From: JAPPHA01 sp965242975 | Lineage (GTDB): Bacteria > Pseudomonadota > Alphaproteobacteria > Rhodobacterales > Rhodobacteraceae | Reading direction: 5' to 3' | NCBI GenBank assembly: GCA_965242975.1 | Contig: CBDETS010000007.1 | Span: 2,604,001-2,668,000, forward strand | Length of the DNA stretch: 64,000 nt | Shown here: in pieces, positions 1-9,356 of the stretch | How positions within the stretch are numbered: position 1 is the stretch's first letter | Layout: the number at the start of each line of letters is the position of its first letter | The notes under the pieces: model-generated | The model's input: the letters and a program-made list of their open reading frames with translations, nothing else | Told to the model about the DNA's origin: nothing | The model's database searches: none | Translations under genes and position numbers: made by a program

Positions 1-597
1 CAGTTCTTCCAAGATGTCGATCATGTCCTTGAAGAACGGCATGGACTCGATCGAATACTCCAGGTCGTAGCCGAATGCCTGGCGGCGGGGGGTGATCGCG
101 TTGGGCGGATCGTTTTCCACCGCCTTGACCGGATTGCCGTCAGCGTCGAACTTGAGTGCGATGAATTCCGGTTCGATCCCGGCACTTCCGATGAATCCTG
201 CTTCCCTGGCGTCGCGGATTCCACGTTTCAGCGCCTGCCTGGGACAAACGTTGTAGGGACGCCCCTCCCAGAACAGATCACAGAAAATCATCGCCATGGA
301 CCGGTCCCACGGGCAGACGTAAACGGCGTCGAGGTCCGGGATGATGATCTGGTCTGGGTCTGCCGGGGTCAGTTCAGGCACGTAGGAAACCGAATGGACG
401 GCAAACTGCGGACCTTTCCCGATGCAGAGATCCTCGAAATCACTGATTGGCACAGGTTTCGTCTTTGGAATTCCGAACAGGTCTATCCACGCGGGCAGAA
501 GATACTTGACGCCTTCACTCTCGAGACGTTCGCGTGTCTCCCTCATGGATTCCCTGGAAGGAATTGCAGCGTCCATTTGTTCAACGTAATCGGTCAT
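1..597 (-). CDS. Glutamine synthetase family protein, N-terminal part (runs off window)
   Basis: This is the first 199 codons of a minus-strand gene that continues past position 1. The ATG at 595-597 is preceded by GGAGG at about 604-608. The protein has a beta-grasp-type N-terminal domain (YLLPAWIDLFGIPKTKPVP), like that of glutamine synthetases and gamma-glutamylmethylamide synthetases, followed by the start of the catalytic domain with the metal-binding GIEPEF motif near residue 150. Family members use ATP to join glutamate to ammonia or an amine. The spacing of the N-terminal motifs looks closer to the GlnT/gamma-glutamylamide class than to classic GlnA, but the diagnostic C-terminal residues are outside the window, so the substrate cannot be told. 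Confidence 0.82.
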   Translation of the reverse strand, partial: MTDYVEQMDAAIPSRESMRETRERLESEGVKYLLPAWIDLFGIPKTKPVPISDFEDLCIGKGPQFAVHSVSYVPELTPADPDQIIIPDLDAVYVCPWDRSMAMIFCDLFWEGRPYNVCPRQALKRGIRDAREAGFIGSAGIEPEFIALKFDADGNPVKAVENDPPNAITPRRQAFGYDLEYSIESMPFFKDMIDILEEL

Positions 598-934
598 GTA
601 CAACCTCCTTCCGAACCATCGAACCGCCTGAGCCGTCGAGGCACTTTCTTCGTATGTCGTGCCGGACCTTCCGTAGCACAACTATTGGCATGATCGGAAA
701 CCCGGAAAAAGCTCAAATGTCCGGGTCCGGCCCGCAAACGACGCATGTTGGTGACGGCGACCTGTTCGCACCAAAAATACGGCACGACCTGGCCTCCCGG
801 GCTCCAGACACCTCGCGGGCTCGATACCGGTACATCATTCGGAGGTTTTCGCAACGCCGGGTTGAGCGCTCACCGGAAAATTGCAGAATACGATCCAGCC
901 GCAGCCCTCCAGGTCAACACGTGTCGACGACAAG
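598..934. other. Divergent intergenic region, glnA-like gene / rhomboid
   Basis: 337 bp between two divergent genes. It should hold the promoters of both, but I see no convincing -35/-10 pair and no gene. An in-frame TTG at 881 could extend the rhomboid, but the family-typical start is the ATG at 935. Confidence 0.4.
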
Positions 935-1888
935 ATGTTTCTCCCGCTCAAAGACGAGAACCCGCTGCACCGCATCGGATTTCAGTTTGTCACGGTATCC
1001 CTGATCGCGGCGTGCGTTCTCGTCTGGCTTGTCCAGGCCCAAGGAGGCGAGGCTTTCGACGCCAGGCTGGTTTTCCGTTTCGGTCTGATCCCTGAAACGA
1101 TTCTTGGCGATCGCAGGCGTGACCCTGAGATGGCGCTGGCGACACCTTGGCTGACCCTGTTCACGTCGATGTTTCTGCACGGAGGTTTCTTGCACCTCTT
1201 CGGAAACATGGTCTACCTCTGGGTCTTCGGCGACAACGTCGAAGACTCGATGGGGCATTGGCGATTCGCGTGCTTCTACCTGTTGTGCGGGGCGGCAGCG
1301 GGTATCACCCACGCGGTTGCCGGTCCGTCGTCGGTGACCCCGACCATTGGCGCGAGCGGTGCCGTATCCGGCGTCCTTGGTGCGTATTTCATGCTTTATC
1401 CGAAAAGAGGTGTCTGGGTCCTGGTTTACGTCATGCCGGTCAGATTCCCCGCGTGGAGCGTTCTCGGAGTCTGGATCGGCGGCCAATTGATTCATGCGCT
1501 CTCGTTCGGTTCGGGTGGCGGAGGAATTGCCTGGTACGCCCATATCGGGGGGTTCGTGGCCGGAGCGCTCCTCGTCATTCCCATGCGGAAACCCGAACTT
1601 CCGTTGCGCCACCTCGAGCGGGTCCCATTTGGCCCGTGGAGCCACCCCCGTCAGCCCCGAAGACCGCGAACCGGCCCTTGGGGCAAGCCCGCTTCCCGCA
1701 ATGATCCGGTTGACGATGCCACGCCGGCAGATTCACGAGGTGATGTTCAGGCTTCCGATTCCACGAATCGACGCGACATGAACTCCTCGGGGCCGTGGGG
1801 GAAACGTTCGCGAAAACCGGATTCGAGACCCAACCGGGCTGGGCGCCAAGGCGGCAAGACAGGATCCGGCAGGTCGAGGCTCAGGTGA
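935..1888 (+). CDS. Rhomboid family intramembrane serine protease
   Basis: The 317-aa protein is a rhomboid, which cleaves transmembrane substrates within the membrane. It has six or so hydrophobic segments. Visible family motifs are HGGFLHLFGNM (HxxxHxxxN, TM2), GASGAVSG with the catalytic serine (TM4) and AHIGGFVAG with the catalytic histidine (TM6). The first residues MFLPLKDENP are typical of proteobacterial rhomboids, which is why ATG 935 is preferred to TTG 881, although neither has a strong ribosome binding site. The last ~100 residues are a polar Pro/Arg/Gly-rich cytosolic tail with no recognised domain. The 3' end overlaps the convergent amidohydrolase by 8 bp. The substrate is unknown. 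Confidence 0.9.
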   Translation: MFLPLKDENPLHRIGFQFVTVSLIAACVLVWLVQAQGGEAFDARLVFRFGLIPETILGDRRRDPEMALATPWLTLFTSMFLHGGFLHLFGNMVYLWVFGDNVEDSMGHWRFACFYLLCGAAAGITHAVAGPSSVTPTIGASGAVSGVLGAYFMLYPKRGVWVLVYVMPVRFPAWSVLGVWIGGQLIHALSFGSGGGGIAWYAHIGGFVAGALLVIPMRKPELPLRHLERVPFGPWSHPRQPRRPRTGPWGKPASRNDPVDDATPADSRGDVQASDSTNRRDMNSSGPWGKRSRKPDSRPNRAGRQGGKTGSGRSRLR

Positions 1889-2753
1889 TCCGGTAGAAGT
1901 TGCGTGCCGTCCCTCCGAAGACCGGTTCGTGATGTTGAAGCGGGATCAATGCCGAATACGCGTCGACCAGTGTCGAATAGTCCGACGTCAGGCTGTCGAC
2001 CGGAAAATTCGAGCCGAACATGCAGCGCTCGGGACCGAACTGCTCGAGGCACGTCTCGACGAAGGGGCTGATCGATTCGGCTGTCCAGTCGTGATCAAAC
2101 ATCCCGAGACCCGACAACTTGCAGCGCATATTGGGCAACTCGGACAGTTTTCGCAGTTCGCGCGTCCACGTGCGCAGCCCGTTTCGCGTACGGTCGATCG
2201 GGGACCCGGCGTGGCACAGTACAACGTCGAGTTCGGGAACCTGGCCAAACACACGGGCCGCCCGGTCCATGAGTTCAGTATGCAGCTGCAGGTCGAACGA
2301 GAAACCCGCTCGCGCAATCTTCCGCAAACCGGTCGTAAAACCTGGACAATCGAGAAGCTTGTCGGTCCCCGACATCCGATCTTCGGCTGGTGCACGCCCG
2401 ACGATCTGTCGAACGCCGCGCACAGTCGGCAGCGCGCCAAGCGATGCGAGCCGGGCATCGATCGCGTCATCGGTCAGATCGGCGAACGCAACCTGTACGG
2501 CAGGCCAACCCGGGTTGGCGGACGCGACCGAGTCCACCCAACGCGCTTCCGCGAGTCCGTCTTCGGCGCCGACCTGAATGTGGACGGACGCGTCGATTCC
2601 ATTCCTGGACGCCATACCGCGGAACTCGTCGACCAGGAAATCTCTTTGGATAGGCGCCGGGTCACCGAAGAATCGTGGCTGGTCGCGCGCTTCGAGCCAA
2701 GGATAACTGACAGCGCCGAGGTCCCACAGGTGATGGTGCGCATCAACCCGCAT
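1881..2753 (-). CDS. TIM-barrel amidohydrolase (COG3618-type metal-dependent hydrolase)
   Basis: The 290-aa protein starts MRVDAHHHLWD with the HxH metal-binding motif of the amidohydrolase superfamily. It has the conserved CHAGSP region and ends with the characteristic GSNFPVDS motif of the COG3618 group, which includes L-fucono-1,5-lactonase and 2-pyrone-4,6-dicarboxylate lactonase-like enzymes. Members hydrolyse lactones or related cyclic esters in the cytosol. The start is ATG 2751-2753, because GGAGGT lies 8-13 bp upstream and the longer reading frame (to 2801) adds an unconserved leader. The gene stands alone; the next minus-strand gene upstream is 209 bp away. The substrate cannot be assigned. 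Confidence 0.83.
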   Translation of the reverse strand: MRVDAHHHLWDLGAVSYPWLEARDQPRFFGDPAPIQRDFLVDEFRGMASRNGIDASVHIQVGAEDGLAEARWVDSVASANPGWPAVQVAFADLTDDAIDARLASLGALPTVRGVRQIVGRAPAEDRMSGTDKLLDCPGFTTGLRKIARAGFSFDLQLHTELMDRAARVFGQVPELDVVLCHAGSPIDRTRNGLRTWTRELRKLSELPNMRCKLSGLGMFDHDWTAESISPFVETCLEQFGPERCMFGSNFPVDSLTSDYSTLVDAYSALIPLQHHEPVFGGTARNFYRIT

Positions 2754-2962
2754 GGCAGCTACCTCCTGTTCCGGGAAACACGGGCCGCGCGGTCGTCGCA
2801 TTCCCAGTTCCGTGGACCCCCTTCATTGGTCGGTGTGCCGGATCCCCGGCTCCGATACCGGCTCGGACCCGGTGGCCTTGAACCACATTGCGTCGACGTG
2901 CCTCCCTTGAAAAAAACTCGGGCCGCGTGCCGCTGGCAGGGCTTCGCCGGCGCCGGGCCCAC

Positions 2963-3985
2963 TCACCTCAGTAGACCTGGATCCGGGTGTCCCGCGAGGT
3001 GCCGCATTCGGGCAAACACATCGACGCCAAGTTGACACAACACGTGGATGATGTCGATCGGAACCCAGTTTTCCGCGATGAGATCGCCGTCCAATCGATA
3101 AAAGTCCATGACCCGCATCCCAACCCTTCGCCCGGTCGGCGGGAGGCCCAGCCATTCGCCCGTGTGGGTGGCGACCACGGAGGGCCATCCACCTGTCGCC
3201 GCAAAGTCACCGTCGCCGATCCGCATGTAGTGACCGCTGCCCTTTCGGTCCGGAAACCCGGTCAGAAACGGAACCTGGTGGTGCGCGCGAAAGCCTTCCA
3301 ACCCGCGGGTGATTCCGATCCCTGCCGGCCCGTACCAGAGAAACTGCCGAGTCCAGTAATCGCCGTGCGGCATTGACTCGAGGCTGTGCCCATCGAACTG
3401 CTGCAAGGCCGAATGCATGGCAAGAATCGTCGAGAGGGATTCCCGGCCAACATTTTCCCTCGTGATGTCAGGTCTGACGCCGCCACTGCCCTGCGGACCC
3501 GGCCACATGCACTCCGACCCCAGTGACGTTGCAATCGGCCACACGCCCGCCTGGCGCATCAAGTCCAGGAAGTCGAAAAGTACGTAGGACCGGTCGATCT
3601 TTCCGTGCACGACCCTATGAGCCTCGCAACATCTCAGATGCACGACTCCCGAGGTCGCCGGGATTCCGAGAAGATCGCGCCGAAAAGTTCCCTGAAAGTG
3701 CCCCATGGACGTCACGATGAGATCGCCAGAAGGATCGCGTTTCGGCCGTGTGTCCGAAGCACTGTAGCCGGCGATGAATATGGAATCGCGTCGTTCCAGA
3801 TCTGGCATTGCTGCACGCACCCGAGACCAGACATTGGATATGGCTTCGATACCCTTCAGCTCGTTGAGCGGATGGCTACCCCACCAGTCGGCGCCTGGAT
3901 GGTAGGCTATTCCCGCATCGGCGCCTTCAGCGATTTGATGCAGCCTGGAGTGCAGTTCCGACTTGGCTTTCTCGAGTTCCGCCAT
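2963..3985 (-). CDS. Tandem SnoaL-like (NTF2-fold) domain protein
   Basis: This 340-aa protein appears to hold two SnoaL-like alpha+beta-barrel domains. The first covers residues ~1-150 (AYHPGADWWGSHPLNELKG) and the second ~185-335 (GPAGIGITRGLEGFRAHH, then HYMRIGDGDFAATGGWPSV). SnoaL-like proteins are small cyclases, isomerases or carriers; single-domain members are ~130-150 aa, so this is a fused duplication. The start is ATG 3983-3985 (MAELEKAKSELH); the open frame to 4081 is Arg-rich and unlike the family. The next minus-strand gene upstream, ectC, is 381 bp away, so they may be separately transcribed. The reaction is unknown. Confidence 0.7.
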   Translation of the reverse strand: MAELEKAKSELHSRLHQIAEGADAGIAYHPGADWWGSHPLNELKGIEAISNVWSRVRAAMPDLERRDSIFIAGYSASDTRPKRDPSGDLIVTSMGHFQGTFRRDLLGIPATSGVVHLRCCEAHRVVHGKIDRSYVLFDFLDLMRQAGVWPIATSLGSECMWPGPQGSGGVRPDITRENVGRESLSTILAMHSALQQFDGHSLESMPHGDYWTRQFLWYGPAGIGITRGLEGFRAHHQVPFLTGFPDRKGSGHYMRIGDGDFAATGGWPSVVATHTGEWLGLPPTGRRVGMRVMDFYRLDGDLIAENWVPIDIIHVLCQLGVDVFARMRHLAGHPDPGLLR

Positions 3986-4366
3986 CCCACATCCGCCTTC
4001 GTTGTCTTTCCGGGCATTGCGCACCTTCGCGCCGCTTCGGACGATTCCGCGCTTCGCATCGGGTCGCCAAGGCCTTCGCATTGCTCCCGCGACGATTCAA
4101 GCCGTTATCGCAGGCGAAACAGCATGCGCGTCCGAGGCCCCGCCACGCGATCGCGTGTGAATTCGAGCGTTGGAACAAGTCAATTCACGGGACGAACTCT
4201 CGACGATCCATGCATGGATGGCCCGGTTTCAATCACATCGAAGCGATCACGGCCACGTTGGCCGTCAGAACAGGTTGCATCGGGCGAATCCTCGACGTCA
4301 TCGCATGGTCTTGCACTTCAGGGAGAAAGCTGACGCAACGCGGGGACAGGAATGGACAGCCTCGTG
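3986..4366. other. Intergenic, SnoaL-like gene / ectC
   Basis: 381 bp between two minus-strand genes. I see no gene, recognisable repeat or strong promoter. The short open frames have no family resemblance. Confidence 0.4.
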
Positions 4367-4756
4367 CTAATGGTCCAGCACAGGGTAAGACCCGTCCTCG
4401 TCATGCATTTCCGGCCCCACCAGCGCAGGCAGGAATACGCACACGATCCGCATGTCGGTCCGGGCATCGATCCGGTGACGCTCATGCTGGTCCAGAGCGT
4501 ACATGGTGCCCGGTTCCAACTCGTGGACAGCGCCCGTTGCAATTTCGGTAAGCAGACCGTTTCCTTCGATGATCAGGTTGGCCTCGACGTGATTCTTGTA
4601 TTGCATGATTTCCGACGAGCCCGCCGCGACCCTGGTCTCCGTCAGCGTAAATCCCATGTTGTCGCCGCTCAGCAGGTAACGGGCACTGCTCCAAACGCCA
4701 GGATTCTCGCGAAACGTCCCGAGGACCTTCAGATCTTCCACAGTACGAACAATCAT
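4367..4756 (-). CDS. ectC: L-ectoine synthase, solitary EctC
   Basis: The 129-aa cupin matches EctC along its whole length, starting MIVRTVEDL and ending in CVFLPALVGPEMHDEDGSYP. EctC closes N-gamma-acetyl-diaminobutyrate to the compatible solute ectoine. Conserved features seen are the HVEANLIIEG metal and substrate strand, MYALDQHERH with the catalytic Tyr and His, and the closing HDEDGSY motif. ATG 4754-4756 is chosen because GGAGTG lies 8 bp upstream and family members begin MIVR; an upstream in-frame ATG (4769-4771) would overlap that ribosome binding site. No ectA, ectB or ectD is nearby, so this is an orphan ectC. It may act on imported precursor, on glutamine-related side reactions, or as a different cupin enzyme. 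Confidence 0.88.
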   Translation of the reverse strand: MIVRTVEDLKVLGTFRENPGVWSSARYLLSGDNMGFTLTETRVAAGSSEIMQYKNHVEANLIIEGNGLLTEIATGAVHELEPGTMYALDQHERHRIDARTDMRIVCVFLPALVGPEMHDEDGSYPVLDH

Positions 4757-5328
4757 CGTGTTACACTCCATTCGAGTTCCGGAAGGCCCGGAACGAAAAC
4801 TCAACCGGCCCTGTATTCGGGATGCACAGCGTTTACGATGTCGGATCCGGGTTGTGAATTCCGCACGGCCGCGATCAGGCTCATCGACGTAGCCGATTGC
4901 CCGTCCGTCATTGACGCGGGACATGCCCGATGAACGGGTTCCCGTCGCGACGCCGAGGAAGACAACGCAATCCAGCTTACGTACCTTTCTCCGAACGATG
5001 TCCGATGACCAAAACCGCGAATCGTACTGCATCACCCTGGAAATACTGTATCTGGGGCTGGTCCCGGCCGTTACCGGGATCGTCCAACAACGCCGCGCGC
5101 GGTAGCTGCAACCGATCGAAGCCATGTTCCCCCCTGCGACCTGCGGTGCGACCGCGTTCGGCAGGGCCGAATCCACGAAATCATCTGGTGCGATCACGTG
5201 ATCTTTCGACATCCGGGTCTTGCAGGATCAACCAGCCGATATGTGGACGACCCGGGTTCGCACAACGACCGGCCTCACTTTCGTCAATTGTGATTCAACT
5301 GGACGATTCGTCATGCTATCGTTGAACC
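4757..5328. other. Divergent intergenic region, ectC / mutL
   Basis: 572 bp without a supported gene. A long minus-strand open frame continues ectC upstream to 5212, but the sequence beyond the EctC start has no family similarity, so I treat it as non-coding. No clear promoter or riboswitch is visible. Confidence 0.4.
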
Positions 5329-7218
5329 ATGGGCGTTGTTGAAACCCGATCTGAACAATCGATCCGGAAAATCCGCCAACTGGACGACGCGGCGGTTCAC
5401 CGCATTGCTGCTGGCGAAGTCGTGGAGCGCCCGTCGTCGGTGATCAAGGAACTGGTCGAAAACTCGCTCGACGCGGGAGCAACCACGATCAACGTCGCCT
5501 ACGCCGACGGCGGCAAGACTCTCATTCGCGTCGCCGATGACGGCCACGGAATTCCGCCTGACCAACTGACCCTCGCGGTCCGGAACCATGCGACCTCGAA
5601 GATCGATGGATCCGACCTCGTCAATATCCATAGTTTCGGGTTTCGCGGAGAAGCGCTTGCCGCCATGGGCGCCACCGGGCGCCTGACCGTCAGGTCTCGC
5701 GCGGCCGACAGCCCGGCAGCAGCCTCGATCGTCGTCGAAGGAGGGGTGGCACAGGAGGCGGCACCCGCCGCACTGTCGTCCGGAACCGTGGTCGAACTCA
5801 CGGGGCTCTTTCGTGCGATTCCCGCTCGGCTCAAGTTCCTGCGAAGCGATACAGCCGAAGCGCGTGAAATCGGTTCTACGGTCAAGAGACTGGCCATGGC
5901 GGCTCCACAAGTGGCCTTCACGCTTCACGATGTATCGGGCGGAGGTGCCGGCCGCCGGCGATTCCGGGCTGACCGGGAAACGGGAGAACCCGCTCAAGCC
6001 CTGCGCGGTCGATTGAGGAACATCATAGGAGAGGATTTCGTGGAAAGCGCCTTTCCGATCGAAGCCACGACGGACGGGTATGCGGTCCGAGGTTATGTCG
6101 CGCTTCCAACCTATTCCAGGGGTGCCGCGATTTCGCAGTTCCTGTTCGTCAACGGGCGCTCGGTGAAAGACAGGCTCTTCGCCGGCACGATCCGTGCCGC
6201 GTATTCCGACTTGTTGAGCAAAGACAGGCACCCGGCCGTGGCTCTTTTTCTCGATTGCGACCCGGACCGTGTCGATGTCAACGTTCATCCCGCCAAGGCC
6301 GAGGTACGATTTCGGGAACCCGGGATCGTGCGAAAGCTGATCTTTTCGGGCGTGCGCGAGGTACTCACGTCCGAAGGACGGCAGACATCGGTCCGGGTTT
6401 CCTCTGAATTCATTGATGCCGCCCGACCGGAACCTCGATCCGACCTGCATGTTCTGAACCGGGGCCGTCCGAACCGGCAAGCCATTTCCGCCAGCTTTGA
6501 CATGCAACATCCCGACGGGCCGCCGGGGTCACGCCCCTGGCCGATCGAGTCGGACGGGAGATCAACGCATACGACCGAAACCGGGCACCCGGTCGACACC
6601 GAGACCAGCGGTGAAAACGTCAGCGGACTCTTCGAGGACACTCCTTTCGGTTCCGCACGTGCGCAGCTCCACAGCACGTATATCGTCTCCGAAACCCATG
6701 ATGGCATGATCATCGTCGACCAGCACGCCGCGCACGAACGCCTCGTCTACGAAAGGTTCAAGGCGCAGTTGTCGGAGAATTCGATCAATGGTCAGCCACT
6801 CCTGATTCCCGAGATCGTCGAACTTGACGATCAGGACCGGGAGAACATTCTGGCCGTCGCCGATGACCTTGCGAAACTCCGGCTGAAAATCGAGGCCTTC
6901 GGCGGTTCCGCGGTCTGCGTCCGGGAAGTTCCTGCCATTCTCGGCGAATTCGATGTCTCGGCGATGATCAAGGATATCTGTGACGAGATCGCCGACGGGG
7001 GGCAGAGCCGTGCACTCGCCGACAGGATCGACCGACTGCTGTCGGTCATGTCCTGCCATCGGTCGATTCGCGCAGGCCGGCAGTTGTCCACTGTCGAGAT
7101 GAACGCGCTTCTTCGCGAGATGGAGGGGAACCCCTTTTCAGGTCAGTGCAATCACGGCAGACCGACATACGTGAAACTGAAACTTACCGACATCGAAAAG
7201 CTGTTCGGGCGTCGCTGA
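5329..7218 (+). CDS. mutL: DNA mismatch repair protein MutL (endonuclease type)
   Basis: The 629-aa MutL has the complete GHKL ATPase: ELVENSLDAGA (Mg-binding Glu/Asn), VADDGHGIP, HATSKI and GFRGEALA. A variable linker covers about residues 330-440, and the C-terminal dimerisation and nuclease domain follows. That domain holds DQHAAHERLVYERF, the DQHA(x)2E(x)4E metal motif of endonuclease-type MutL, plus a Cys/His site (SCHRSIRAG) and CNHGRPT near the end. It links MutS mismatch recognition to strand nicking, so nicking should not need MutH here. The ATG at 5329 gives a leader of about 15 residues before the conserved IRQLDDAAVHRIAAGE. The gene is monocistronic in this window. No defect is seen. 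Confidence 0.96.
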   Translation: MGVVETRSEQSIRKIRQLDDAAVHRIAAGEVVERPSSVIKELVENSLDAGATTINVAYADGGKTLIRVADDGHGIPPDQLTLAVRNHATSKIDGSDLVNIHSFGFRGEALAAMGATGRLTVRSRAADSPAAASIVVEGGVAQEAAPAALSSGTVVELTGLFRAIPARLKFLRSDTAEAREIGSTVKRLAMAAPQVAFTLHDVSGGGAGRRRFRADRETGEPAQALRGRLRNIIGEDFVESAFPIEATTDGYAVRGYVALPTYSRGAAISQFLFVNGRSVKDRLFAGTIRAAYSDLLSKDRHPAVALFLDCDPDRVDVNVHPAKAEVRFREPGIVRKLIFSGVREVLTSEGRQTSVRVSSEFIDAARPEPRSDLHVLNRGRPNRQAISASFDMQHPDGPPGSRPWPIESDGRSTHTTETGHPVDTETSGENVSGLFEDTPFGSARAQLHSTYIVSETHDGMIIVDQHAAHERLVYERFKAQLSENSINGQPLLIPEIVELDDQDRENILAVADDLAKLRLKIEAFGGSAVCVREVPAILGEFDVSAMIKDICDEIADGGQSRALADRIDRLLSVMSCHRSIRAGRQLSTVEMNALLREMEGNPFSGQCNHGRPTYVKLKLTDIEKLFGRR

Positions 7219-7554
7219 TCCAGCTCGTTTTCCTTGAACACCCGGATTCCTGGAGTTTCTCACCAGTTTCGCTCGGGTTGAGATCCCGGACCATGCAGGA
7301 GTCGATTCAGGCATCTCGAATCTGAAGATCCACTGGTCGCCAATGACACTCCATCGGCTTCGGGCCGGGTAGACATTCCCGGGCGTCATCCGTGCCCGGC
7401 CACCCGCGGTCGTGATCGGATCAGGGTTTCAACAGGACGCTCGAATGTCAGGCTGGCCCGATTGATGATTTCCGATTCGAAACACCTGATTCGCCGCCCG
7501 GTCGATTGTCTTCGGGAGGAGGCGTGAAGTCGAACCGATGCGTTTCTGCCGCGC
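7219..7554. other. Convergent intergenic region, mutL / WD40-cytochrome gene
   Basis: 336 bp between the 3' ends of convergent genes. A CCGGGC/GCCCGG inverted repeat occurs at about 7378-7400 but has no T-run, so I do not call a terminator. No gene is supported. Confidence 0.35.
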
Positions 7555-8916
7555 TCACCTGTCGCTGCCCGTCGCGGTCGCGACTTTCAGAAAGGCAATC
7601 AAGTCGTCGCGGTCCTGTTTCCTTGTGATGCGCTGCATCGGCATCTTGGTTCCCGGGACGAATACATCCGGGCCAAGGTCAAACAGTGCGCCGATCGTTT
7701 CCTCCGACCAGGTAATTCCCAACGACTCAAGCGCTGCGGTGTAGTTGTATCCTTCGACGGCGCCGGCTTTCCGTCCGAAGACCTCGGCAAGCGTTGGTCC
7801 CGCCCTCCTTGCACTACCGCCAGTCAAAGTATGGCAAATCGAGCACTTTCGATTGAACTGCCGTTCTCCGTTGTTCATTTGCTCGGGATCAATCAGGAAC
7901 GTCCGCTCGCCTTCCGCCATGAGTTCAATCTGATCAACCGAATCGAGCGGCCACGCGAACATGGCGTCGTCGATCCCTCCAGCGTATATGCTTCCGCCGT
8001 CCAGCGAGAATTCGAGTGCCCAAACGGGACCGCGTTTTGCGGCCCGAAAATCCTTGACGATCGTCCAGTCGAACGTGTCCACAACCATGATGAAGCCATC
8101 GCCATCTCCGACGGCGAGGCGGCTTCGGTCCGGCGACAGCGCCATCGCCAGAATCGGCCGCCGATCCAGGGTCAGGTCGGCCAGGACTTCCGCAGTTTCA
8201 AGGTCAATGACCCTGGTCCCTCCATCCACGGCTCCGTATGCCAGCCAGCCTTCGGTCTCGTTGACAATCAACATGTTGATTCCGAAACCGTGGCGGGTCA
8301 TCTTTCGAATGACCGTTCCGGCACGTACGTTCCATTGCCGGATTTTTCCGTCCCTGGACGCCGAATAGACCGTGGAGCCGTCAGCCGAAAACGCGACGTC
8401 GTTTACCGCCGTTCCGGAGTCTGCAAGGAATCTCGGGGGGAGTGCTCCGTCGAGGTTCCATATTCCGATCGTGCCGTCCCAACTCGCCGACGCGACGTGC
8501 TGCCCGTCCGAAGAGACGTCGAGCCCCATGATCTTGCCGCGATGGCCGGAAAGCCTCTGGGACGTGCCGGACTCGAGATCCCAGATCCTCAACTCGGAGT
8601 CGTCACCTCCCGACACGGCCGTTTGGGCGTCAATGTACTTGACCACGTTGACAGCCGCATTGTGACCCTCGAACCATTCCGGCCCGGCATCGTTCCAGGA
8701 CCCTACCGAATAGTCGAAACTGGCGGTGAGAATCGCGTCGCTGTTCTGAGAAACGTCGATCCCCTTTACGGGCCCGCCATGCCCGGCGAGCTTGAAGAAC
8801 TCACTGGCCTGCGCCGTACCCTTCCCGCCGTCAAGAAACGGGCAGAAAAGCAAGGCGGTCGCCGTGAACACGACGCCGGCAGGCGTCCATATGCGAAATG
8901 CGGCAGTCACAGACAC
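7555..8916 (-). CDS. Exported WD40 beta-propeller fused to class I cytochrome c
   Basis: The 453-aa protein starts with a signal peptide (hydrophobic TPAGVVFTATALLFCPFL, cleavage likely after a TAQA-like site near residue 37). Residues ~40-335 form a WD40 propeller with about seven repeats (for example GGDDSELRIWDLESG, SASWDGTIGIWNLDG, SASRDGKIRQWNVRAG). Residues ~345-445 are a monohaem cytochrome c: CSICH haem attachment and a probable axial Met in GTKMPMQR. It should be periplasmic and need the cytochrome c maturation system. WD40-cytochrome fusions are known but their electron partners are not; the propeller may dock a partner or substrate. The start codon is GTG. No neighbouring respiratory gene is seen. 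Confidence 0.85.
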   Translation of the reverse strand: MSVTAAFRIWTPAGVVFTATALLFCPFLDGGKGTAQASEFFKLAGHGGPVKGIDVSQNSDAILTASFDYSVGSWNDAGPEWFEGHNAAVNVVKYIDAQTAVSGGDDSELRIWDLESGTSQRLSGHRGKIMGLDVSSDGQHVASASWDGTIGIWNLDGALPPRFLADSGTAVNDVAFSADGSTVYSASRDGKIRQWNVRAGTVIRKMTRHGFGINMLIVNETEGWLAYGAVDGGTRVIDLETAEVLADLTLDRRPILAMALSPDRSRLAVGDGDGFIMVVDTFDWTIVKDFRAAKRGPVWALEFSLDGGSIYAGGIDDAMFAWPLDSVDQIELMAEGERTFLIDPEQMNNGERQFNRKCSICHTLTGGSARRAGPTLAEVFGRKAGAVEGYNYTAALESLGITWSEETIGALFDLGPDVFVPGTKMPMQRITRKQDRDDLIAFLKVATATGSDR

Positions 8917-9356
8917 TCAGAGCGACTCAAAAAAAATCCTGGCGCATGTTGACGGGAACAGACACTAGGTCGAACGGGCCTACCTGTCAAACCGGTGTCC
9001 TCGTTCGAACCCGCGCCACGGCGATCCTTGCAACGATAGGCGGAGACCTCCATGCCGGCCCGTGACTCAACCGGGAACCCGTTCGAGACGCCGGTCTGTT
9101 CAGGCGCCGAAATGGCGGAAATGGAGGACACGCCACTCCGTCGCACATGGTTCCCCCAGATGCGTGTAACGGACGCGGCGCGGCACAATGCACGACAATC
9201 CATCGCTGTCTTCAGAGCAAATACATCCAACCGGTCCGGTCGCGTTGTGTTATGAGCGGTCGGGCACATGCACTGTCGGCGTTTTTGGCTACGGTCTTGT
9301 CATTGAGAAACGGTAGAGTGCAAAAGTGTCAGCTCGCGAACGATTGGTTGTAAATT
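8917..9356. other. Divergent intergenic region, cytochrome fusion / EamA permease
   Basis: 440 bp between divergent genes. It has no supported ORF. Its right end (about 9300-9356) is richer in A+T than its surroundings and is the likely promoter area for the permease, but I cannot place boxes. Confidence 0.35.

Noticed and set aside
4757..5212. N-terminal extension of ectC to 5212
   Set aside because: EctC families start MIVR, a good ribosome binding site precedes ATG 4756, and the extension has no similarity.
7378..7400. CCGGGC/GCCCGG inverted repeat as a mutL terminator
   Set aside because: The stem is only 6 bp with a 9-base loop and no T-run follows.
8995..9015. GTTCGAACC resembling a tRNA T-loop
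   Set aside because: The flanks do not form a T stem and no anticodon or acceptor arm can be drawn.
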